A DNA stretch of 40,614 bases. Source: Xenorhabdus kozodoii (lineage in GTDB: Bacteria; Pseudomonadota; Gammaproteobacteria; Enterobacterales; Enterobacteriaceae). The notes beneath the pieces were generated by a model. The model was not told the DNA's origin, searched no databases, and saw nothing but the letters and a program-made list of their open reading frames with translations. The stretch's first letter is position 1; each line of letters opens with the position of its first letter. The stretch spans positions 1-40,614 of the forward strand of contig NZ_NJCX01000028.1 in assembly GCF_002632875.1 (NCBI RefSeq), written 5' to 3'. This document shows positions 35,698 to 40,614 of the stretch, in pieces. Both the position numbers and the translations under genes were made by a program.

Positions 35698-35735
35698 TAT
35701 GTAGGTTTTTGGAATTTATTTAAATATCCTACATA
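35698..35735. promoter_or_regulatory. Inverted repeat upstream of parA, candidate parOP operator
   Basis: TATGTAGG (35698-35705) and CCTACATA (35728-35735) form 8-bp arms around an AT-rich spacer, 13 bp upstream of the parA start. The position suits ParA autorepression. Confidence 0.55.
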
Positions 35736-35838
35736 AAACTATAAATGTAAAATTTTTAAATTGAAAAGCGCTTTACTTTGCTTATTTTTCTCCATAGAAA
35801 TTTCATGATTATCTTATTGTTTTAAATTATTTTTTATG

Positions 35839-35865
35839 AAAAATTTCAGGGTGAAATCGCCAAAA
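35839..35865 (+). promoter_or_regulatory. parS: P1-type parS site upstream of parA
   Basis: ATTTCAGGGTGAAATCGCCA at 35843-35862 is the same 20-bp core as at 33423-33442, in opposite orientation. It lies about 155 bp upstream of parA, an unusual location for a P1-type parS. Confidence 0.75.
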
Positions 35866-36124
35866 TTTAGCACCAATTTCAGGGGAGGGAGATTTTGTGT
35901 TTTGGCTTAACCAGCTTATCAGGAGGGCTATTGAGAGATCATAAAATTCCACATGAAAAAGAAGAGCTGGTAAACATAGAAACGGGGATATGGTTTTGCA
36001 AAGTCAAAGTAAACCAAAAAAGCTGTGAGGTTTAAAAATGGCTAAATCAGGCTGCCATTTAAATCTTACGGCTTTAGATCAAAATTTATCATTTTCACAA
36101 ACTGGCTAAAAAAACGAAGGTGGG

Positions 36125-36391
36125 TTATTCCTGTGACTTACTGAGAATCTTACGCTCAATAAGCTGACCACGTTGATCAAAATAACGGCTGGGCCATATT
36201 TCAGAGGGATGGACTTCAAGATAGTCAGCGATGATCCGTTCGCCTTTAGGCCACTGTCTGCTGAGTGCATTTGCGAGGGTTGATGAACTGAGTCCGGCTT
36301 CACGAGAGAGTGCTGCTAAGGTTGTACCACGCTTGCGTAATGCAGCAATAATGTCGGCCTGATGCCAGTCATTTCTAACATTGTTATTCAT
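36125..36391 (-). CDS. Ner/Nlp-family DNA-binding protein
   Basis: An 88-aa helix-turn-helix protein matching Mu Ner and enterobacterial Nlp/SfsB: DWHQADIIAALRKRGTTLAA, LSREAGLSSSTLANALSRQW, KGERIIADYLEVHPSEIWPSRYF. It would act as a small repressor of a phage- or plasmid-derived promoter. It stands alone, 440 bp upstream of parA in the same direction. Confidence 0.88.
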   Translation of the reverse strand: MNNNVRNDWHQADIIAALRKRGTTLAALSREAGLSSSTLANALSRQWPKGERIIADYLEVHPSEIWPSRYFDQRGQLIERKILSKSQE

Positions 36392-36433
36392 TCCTGCTAC
36401 TCCTTTCCATTAATTAATATTGATGGTGGCGAT

Positions 36434-36631
36434 TCAGACAGGGTTTGCACTACCGGAGTATCCACCGGCGAGACCGAAGCCTCCCCCGTCTGAACCGCCA
36501 TTGAAAGGGCGATAGCAAACGCACTGGCAGAAACATCCTACCAGTGTTTGGATACTCAGGGGTGCAAATCCCTGACCATTGGTATTTGCCAATGGCGGGA
36601 ATACTTTAACTGATTGTTTTATCAGACTCAA
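36434..36631 (-). CDS. Possible small Cys/Gly-rich protein
   Basis: The 65-codon frame encodes FPPLANTNGQGFAPLSIQTL, VGCFCQCVCYRPFNGGSDGG and GFGLAGGYSGSANPV. The composition is unusual but not random, and resembles short phage/plasmid proteins of unknown role that I cannot name. No convincing ribosome-binding site was seen, so it is weak. Confidence 0.3.
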   Translation of the reverse strand: MSLIKQSVKVFPPLANTNGQGFAPLSIQTLVGCFCQCVCYRPFNGGSDGGGFGLAGGYSGSANPV

Positions 36632-37623
36632 TAACTGAACTGCTAAGTTTAACGGTTATAGCTCCTCTGAATAGCGCACAAACTCAGGGGAGAAAACGGA
36701 CGGCTAAATCAATCTTTGTTATTTATTCTCGTTCGTGATCACTTTGCTATCCGTATTCCCCTTTGTTTTTCAGACTCATTTTACTTATTTAGAAACATTT
36801 TCCCTGCGTGTCGGTTAGGTTCACCATTCCGTGGTGCGTCAGATAATGTGTATACAGGGCGAGGGTTATGTTGAGTTTTTGCAGGAGTTCGCTACGTGCT
36901 CTGCACGGCGGTGGAGTACTCCCCGTTCAGTGCCTGATTCAATCAGGATGAACGCCTCATTATTCGTGACGTGTGATATCTCCTTTCTTTATTGCATCAG
37001 CCTATTACAAGGCGGTGGGTGAAAAAAAAACGAAATAAGTGAATTAAGGCAGAAAAATGCCAATGAAAAGTGGTGACACTGAGTAAAACGGGGTTCGAAT
37101 CGTTCGTAAAGCCAGACCGGACGTGCTCTGGACGTTGGCCGCCCGGCGGCGCCACTTGGTAATCGCTTCGCTTAAACGCAAGTGACGCCGCGAAGTTTTC
37201 GGGACATTTGTCGTGCGTGATTTAAAGCGCAGGTAAAAGTCGTACAAGTAAAAAGGTTATGGTGAACGTGGCAGAAAACTGCTCAATATATGTGATAAGC
37301 CTGTCCCGTGTATAAAGTGACAGGATAACTTTCATCGTCAGACGATATCTGCTTCCAAAAGTGTGCAGATGTACCGCAATATTGCTCTCCCTTTCAGGCT
37401 ACAGGAGTTTTGTTTCGCCACCCGAAGGCGATCCTGACAGGCGATGGATCATTTTTGTAGAAAAATATTAACGGTTAGGCAAGAAAGCGTCAAATTGGCG
37501 TTGTGACTTTTACCTCAATTTACCTGTATATATATATCCGGAAATAACCCATGTTAACTGGTTATGATATATACTCATTTATTCGCCAATATGTAGATTT
37601 TGAATTAAACGCATGGAGGTTCT
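36632..37623. other. Non-coding or poorly supported stretch upstream of copB
   Basis: The region has a strong imperfect stem-loop at 37145-37192 (12 of 14 base pairs; arms GGCGGCGCCACTTG and CAAGTGACGCCGCG) and a weak 63-codon frame at 36831-37022 of no recognised family. The last ~150 bases, AT-rich with TATATATA, probably contain the copB promoter. Confidence 0.4.
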
Positions 37624-37887
37624 ATGTCACAGGCAAGTACAGCTAATTCTTCCTCAAAACGCCCGTATAGAAAAGGTAATCCATTAACTGAGGCTGAAAA
37701 ACAGCAGGCTTTTGTTGCACGCCGAAAGGCTGCAAACGACAAATTAATCAGGGTTTATGTATCTAATGATCTAAAGATTCAATTGCAAAATATGTGCAAA
37801 GACGAAGGGATAACTCAGGGAGAGATGATTAGTCGCTTGATAGAAAAAGCTGGTGCAGATCACAGTATAAATAAGGTTACTTCATAA
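37624..37887 (+). CDS. copB: CopB/RepA2-like copy-number repressor
   Basis: An 87-aa protein that resembles IncFII CopB (RepA2): KRPYRKGNPLTEAEKQQAFV, ARRKAANDKLIRVYVSNDLK, IQLQNMCKDEGITQGEMISR. In R1/R100 this protein represses the repA promoter. It is preceded by GGAGG, and the antisense-controlled leader and repA follow 340 bp downstream. The role here is taken from position and family. Confidence 0.85.
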   Translation: MSQASTANSSSKRPYRKGNPLTEAEKQQAFVARRKAANDKLIRVYVSNDLKIQLQNMCKDEGITQGEMISRLIEKAGADHSINKVTS

Positions 37888-38059
37888 CTTTCTTGAGCGT
37901 TCATCCTTCCGGTGCTAATATTGATATTGTTTAATTTTTGTTTAGTTATTTTATTTCTTTGATAAGTTCAGATGGTTTATTGGTGAGAATAAAACAATTA
38001 GAAAGGTTTATTGAATTTTTTGTTTCACAGTGCTAGTTTATCAAGGTTTTTCGTTGGTC

Positions 38060-38113
38060 AGTCACGCCGAAAGGTGACTAAATGCGGTTAGTTGATAACA
38101 TGATTAACTAACC
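38060..38113. other. Two stem-loops in the rep leader
   Basis: AGTCAC/GTGACT (38060-38079) and GGTTAGTT/AACTAACC (38086-38113, 8-bp perfect) lie between copB and the antisense target. They may be leader structures or the antisense RNA's 3' region on the opposite strand. Confidence 0.4.
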
Positions 38114-38128
38114 GTTAAAAAGAAGAAA

Positions 38129-38175
38129 CCCCACAATCTGTAGTCATCTTGGCGGAGGGCATCAGATATATGGGG
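38129..38175 (+). ncRNA. Antisense-target stem-loop (inc/cop) of the repA leader
   Basis: CCCC...TCTG (38129-38140) and CAGA...TGGGG (38164-38175) form a bulged stem whose loop presents TTGGCGG (38149-38155). IncFII/I/L-M replicons have such a loop, which is the target of an antisense RNA from the opposite strand. CCGCCA at 38253-38258, just before repA, is complementary to TGGCGG and could form the activating pseudoknot. Confidence 0.6.
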
Positions 38176-38181
38176 CTCACT

Positions 38182-38208
38182 TGCAGAAATCAATTTGTAG
38201 TTTCTGCA
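38182..38208 (+). other. 8-bp stem-loop before the leader peptide
   Basis: TGCAGAAA and TTTCTGCA pair around an 11-nt loop. It is followed by AGGAG (38211-38215), the ribosome-binding site of the leader peptide. Confidence 0.45.
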
Positions 38209-38223
38209 TAGGAGTATAGAACG

Positions 38224-38280
38224 ATGAGACTTCTATTGCAACTTTTTGATCCCCGCCATAAGTGCAGGGGTTGTGCTTAA
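38224..38280 (+). CDS. Rep leader peptide (Tap/RepY type)
   Basis: An 18-aa frame, MRLLLQLFDPRHKCRGCA, begins 8 nt after AGGAG and ends at TAA 38278-38280. The stop lies within the start region of repA (GTG at 38273). In IncFII and IncI/L-M plasmids translation of such a leader opens the structure that hides the repA start, so coupling is expected here. Confidence 0.7.
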   Translation: MRLLLQLFDPRHKCRGCA

Positions 38281-39358
38281 AAATCAACACCCCCAATCAA
38301 CTTCCGGTAGCCTTGTTCGCTGCCGACGTGGTGAATCCAACGCCCTACGGCGGGGGCAGTCTAAAATTCACCGGCGCAACACACCGAAACAGGATATCAA
38401 TATCCCCAAAGGAACACCTGCACGGTTGTCTCGTACCCTGAAAAGTCATGACTGGCGGCGGGACAGGGAGCTTATCGCCTTGCGCCAAAACGGGTATACG
38501 CCGTATTCTGAGCGTAAAAATCCGCACTTTGTGCCCAAACCGATGCGTAATTGCACCCGTTCTGAGAGCCGGGAGGCACTAACCTCACTGTCGCTGGCGT
38601 TCGTGGCGAATGCCGATTTTTTTCCAGGCCATGATTACCTGTTTGAAATCATGGTTCCATTCGAATTCATTGCTGAAACAATGGGGGTGTTGCATAAATA
38701 TGATAATGGGCGGATAGCTTATGATGTGGCATTACATGCGTTGTCTGTTCTTGAACAACTCAATCATATTGTTGTTCAGCGGGATAAAGACAGGGACACA
38801 GGGCAAAATAAACCGATGCGTATCTGGCTGAAGCCTGAATTTTTCATATCTAAAGGTATCCCCCGTCAAGAAATTCGACAGAGCCTGATCGATTTTCAGA
38901 ACTGGGCCATCAAAAGTGGTCAGCTTGAAAACCTGGATAAAAAATACCAGCGCCATTTATTGCGCCTGGAACGGTTAGGAATTGACCTCAAAAATAAACA
39001 TGCACTGCGTCAGTTGCTGAAAAAGATTCGGCGCTCAGTGGTGGCCCCGGATTTACTGGAACAGAAAGCCGAGGTGATCAAACACATTGAAGGAAATCTG
39101 GCGGCGTTGGATACCCCAACACCAGAAAATCTGGAAGGGGAACTGAACTGCACTCAACGCGCGGTGGCAAACCTGCGAAAAAATAATAAACCTGAGCAGC
39201 CTTACAGGAGTATGTTTATAGATTGGGAAAAAACAACAACACCGGTTGCGGTCTATATTGCGAAGTGTAAATTAAAACAAGAACACCCTCAGTTAAGTGA
39301 GAATTCTGAGCAATTTTATCGTCTGTTACTTGAGCAAGAGCGCGTCATACTGACATAA
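38273..39358 (+). CDS. repA: Replication initiator RepA (IncFII_repA family)
   Basis: A 361-aa initiator. The start is placed at GTG 38273, overlapping the leader stop; an in-frame TTG at 38246 is within the leader and less likely. The N-terminus is basic (VLKNQHPQSTSGSLVRCRRG). The central part has LFEIMVPFEFIAETMGVLHK and HALSVLEQLNHIVVQRDKDR. The C-terminal portion has RHLLRLERLGIDLKNKHALR and IRRSVVAPDLLEQKAEVIKH. These last motifs match RepA of antisense-regulated plasmids. It binds its own downstream origin in cis. Confidence 0.85.
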   Translation: MLKNQHPQSTSGSLVRCRRGESNALRRGQSKIHRRNTPKQDINIPKGTPARLSRTLKSHDWRRDRELIALRQNGYTPYSERKNPHFVPKPMRNCTRSESREALTSLSLAFVANADFFPGHDYLFEIMVPFEFIAETMGVLHKYDNGRIAYDVALHALSVLEQLNHIVVQRDKDRDTGQNKPMRIWLKPEFFISKGIPRQEIRQSLIDFQNWAIKSGQLENLDKKYQRHLLRLERLGIDLKNKHALRQLLKKIRRSVVAPDLLEQKAEVIKHIEGNLAALDTPTPENLEGELNCTQRAVANLRKNNKPEQPYRSMFIDWEKTTTPVAVYIAKCKLKQEHPQLSENSEQFYRLLLEQERVILT

Positions 39359-39841
39359 CCTGATTTTTGGATGCAATTTCACCATTACCGTGCATGAGCG
39401 CGGTTTTGCTGTTTGTTTGATAACACCTATTGGTTGTTTTTTGCGCGCGCAGCACATCAAGTTATTTCCTGGTTTTTTACTATTTCGTTCCCGAAGCACA
39501 ACTTCAGCGTAAAAATCACCGCTACGCATAAAAATCCCTAAATTAATTTCGAACTTTATCTGTTAATAATAATTAATTTCGAAGTTTATTTCTGAACAAA
39601 ACTAGCCTTATAAATAAGGAATAACAAATCGAGTTGAGCCTAACGGCATCAACTCTCGAAGTTAGTACCTTTCACTTCGTTAAAGGTAAAAGAAAAAAGC
39701 AGCTACAGAGAAAAAAATAAGAAAAGGACTTCGTTTGCAGCGGCTTTAGCCGCGCCACCCACATACTACAATATAACAACTAATTAATTACAACATACTA
39801 GACCCCTTATCAACCAATTTAAAAAACAAAAACTTCATCTC
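39359..39841 (+). other. Probable origin region downstream of repA, non-coding
   Basis: The region has two copies of TTAATTTCGAAsTTTAT (about 39544 and 39573), AT-rich tracts, and a small GCGGC/GCCGC hairpin near 39750. In IncFII-type replicons the origin lies just after repA; no exact DnaA box (TTATCCACA) was found. No gene is supported. Confidence 0.4.
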
Positions 39842-39899
39842 CGTCCTCTTTTCTTTTCCCAGCAGGCCTTATGCCCTGCTGGGAAAAGAAAAGAGGACG
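39842..39899. repeat. Long hairpin with 25-bp perfect arms
   Basis: The arm at 39842-39866 (CGTCCTCTTTTCTTTTCCCA then GCAGG) is the exact reverse complement of 39875-39899, around an 8-nt loop (CCTTATGC). It lies 480 bp after repA in non-coding DNA. It could be a single-strand origin, recombination site or transcription stop. No gene lies between here and 40614. Confidence 0.85.
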
Positions 39900-40293
39900 T
39901 TGTAACTAATAAGTCAACGCCCCGTAAGCGGTCGCAAACGCCCGCTAACGCGCAGATAAGTCCCGCCTACGGCGTGACCACTGCGTGCCTTCGGCAAGGC
40001 TAATGAAGCAAAATACAACAGGAAATATCTTTAGGCTTAGCAGGAATAGGGGGTATTTCACTCCCCGTTAAATTTTGTTTGGCTCGGCGGTTCAGCTACA
40101 ACGTCTCCAGTAACACTGAGGAGCCGCCTTCTACTCGCTTCGCTCATGAGTGACCATTACGGGGTCAGCTTGGAGGTCGGAAATTATGCTAGTCGCCTGA
40201 GTTCATGTCTTTAGATTCTACGCACAAATCCCGCACATTTTGTCTGCTTTCGGCCTGTCCTAGACAATTCAGTTATGTCTGGAATCAGCCATT

Positions 40294-40437
40294 GGGAGAC
40301 CATAAAAATCTGTGGGGCACTACATTGGTGTTTATGCCGTTATAGCTGAGAACTATCAACCGTACTGCCAGCTGGCCCATTAATTTTTGATGCTGGGATA
40401 CCAACGTCCAAATTGCGCCTTTAGCTCACCATTCGGC
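40294..40437 (-). mobile_element. Partial copy of the MITE-like element of 11181-11377
   Basis: It begins with the same end (GGGAGACCATAAAAATCTGT then GGGGCA) and follows the right part of the 11181-11377 element read in reverse, including TGTTTATGCCGTTATAGCTG. Similarity fades at about 40437 and the second end is missing. The remaining sequence to 40614 has nothing I can support. Confidence 0.65.
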
Positions 40438-40614
40438 TATTTTTGCCCATTCCCCAATAAGGTTCAAAGTTGATGAAGAAAAAAATGGGTACTCAGTTAG
40501 CGCTAAGATTTTATTTGTATTAGTCACGACGTGATCTGACACTGAACCTTGAAAGGTTGAGAGTTACCGACTTTGCTATATGGGTGTCGAATCCTTATAC
40601 AAAATACGAGGTAA

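Noticed and set aside
36831-37022. 63-codon plus-strand frame
   Set aside because: No good ribosome-binding site, no family match and no neighbour context; mentioned only in the region note.
39326-39529. Minus-strand frame after repA
   Set aside because: It overlaps the repA end and the presumed origin, with no support as a gene.

Overview
The window looks like an AT-rich, mosaic plasmid, or a large piece of one, from an enterobacterium close to Xenorhabdus/Photorhabdus. This placement is inferred. The supporting signs are a PAS4-type LuxR solo, an AHL-type LuxR, a decayed NRPS module with thioesterase, an orphan Hcp with a toxin/immunity pair, and dense Tn3 and MITE traffic. The plasmid assignment is firmer: there is a P1-like parAB locus with parS sites, an IncFII_repA-type replicon with CopB, leader peptide and antisense-RNA structures, and remnants of two other replicons. 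No ribosomal RNA or tRNA gene was seen.

Layout. 1-1.7 kb: a serine recombinase paired with a KilA-N protein. 1.7-8.9 kb: nested mobile DNA. An IS1-family element sits in a tnpA remnant and is cut by the end of a second Tn3-family element (here Tn-B). Tn-B's tnpA is in turn broken by a third (Tn-A). One intact Tn-A copy (about 4094-8894) carries tnpR, a three-gene Phd/unknown/ParE cassette and tnpA. 9-12.5 kb: remains of an NRPS A-TE protein, a replication initiator fragment with iterons, a 197-bp MITE-like element, and a brnTA toxin-antitoxin pair whose brnT lacks a start codon. 12.7-14.6 kb: a putative membrane toxin, a DUF1240-like immunity protein and an orphan Hcp. 14.7-20.4 kb: a Rep_3 initiator whose start lies in mobile-element DNA, then Tn-C (resolvase, RHH/ParE toxin-antitoxin, a frameshifted tnpA and a conserved passenger).

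20.4-25.2 kb holds a group II intron 3' end, an SDR-MFS-cupin gene set with a TetR regulator, then a decayed IS200-like tnpA, a broken MFS gene and a second group II intron 3' end. 25.2-32.8 kb is the most distinctive accessory block. A perfect 30-bp dyad precedes four co-directional genes: GNAT acetyltransferase, PCMH-type FAD oxidase, acyl-CoA-dehydrogenase-like flavin monooxygenase and Fre-like flavin reductase. An AHL-type LuxR, a cupin and a PAS4-LuxR follow. The set reads as a quorum- or signal-controlled two-component flavin oxidation pathway for an unknown small molecule. It is decaying: fre is split by a 191-bp MITE with a 10-bp target duplication, and luxR is split by a one-base shift in an A-run.

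33.4-36.4 kb is the P1-like partition operon, bracketed by two inverted identical parS cores, plus an Ner/Nlp-like regulator. 37.6-39.4 kb is the replicon: copB, antisense target stem-loop, leader peptide, and repA translationally overlapped with the leader and probably pseudoknot-controlled. 39.4-40.6 kb is non-coding, with a 25-bp perfect-arm hairpin and an inverted partial copy of the MITE-like element. Proteins were recognised by reading motifs; no database search was run.
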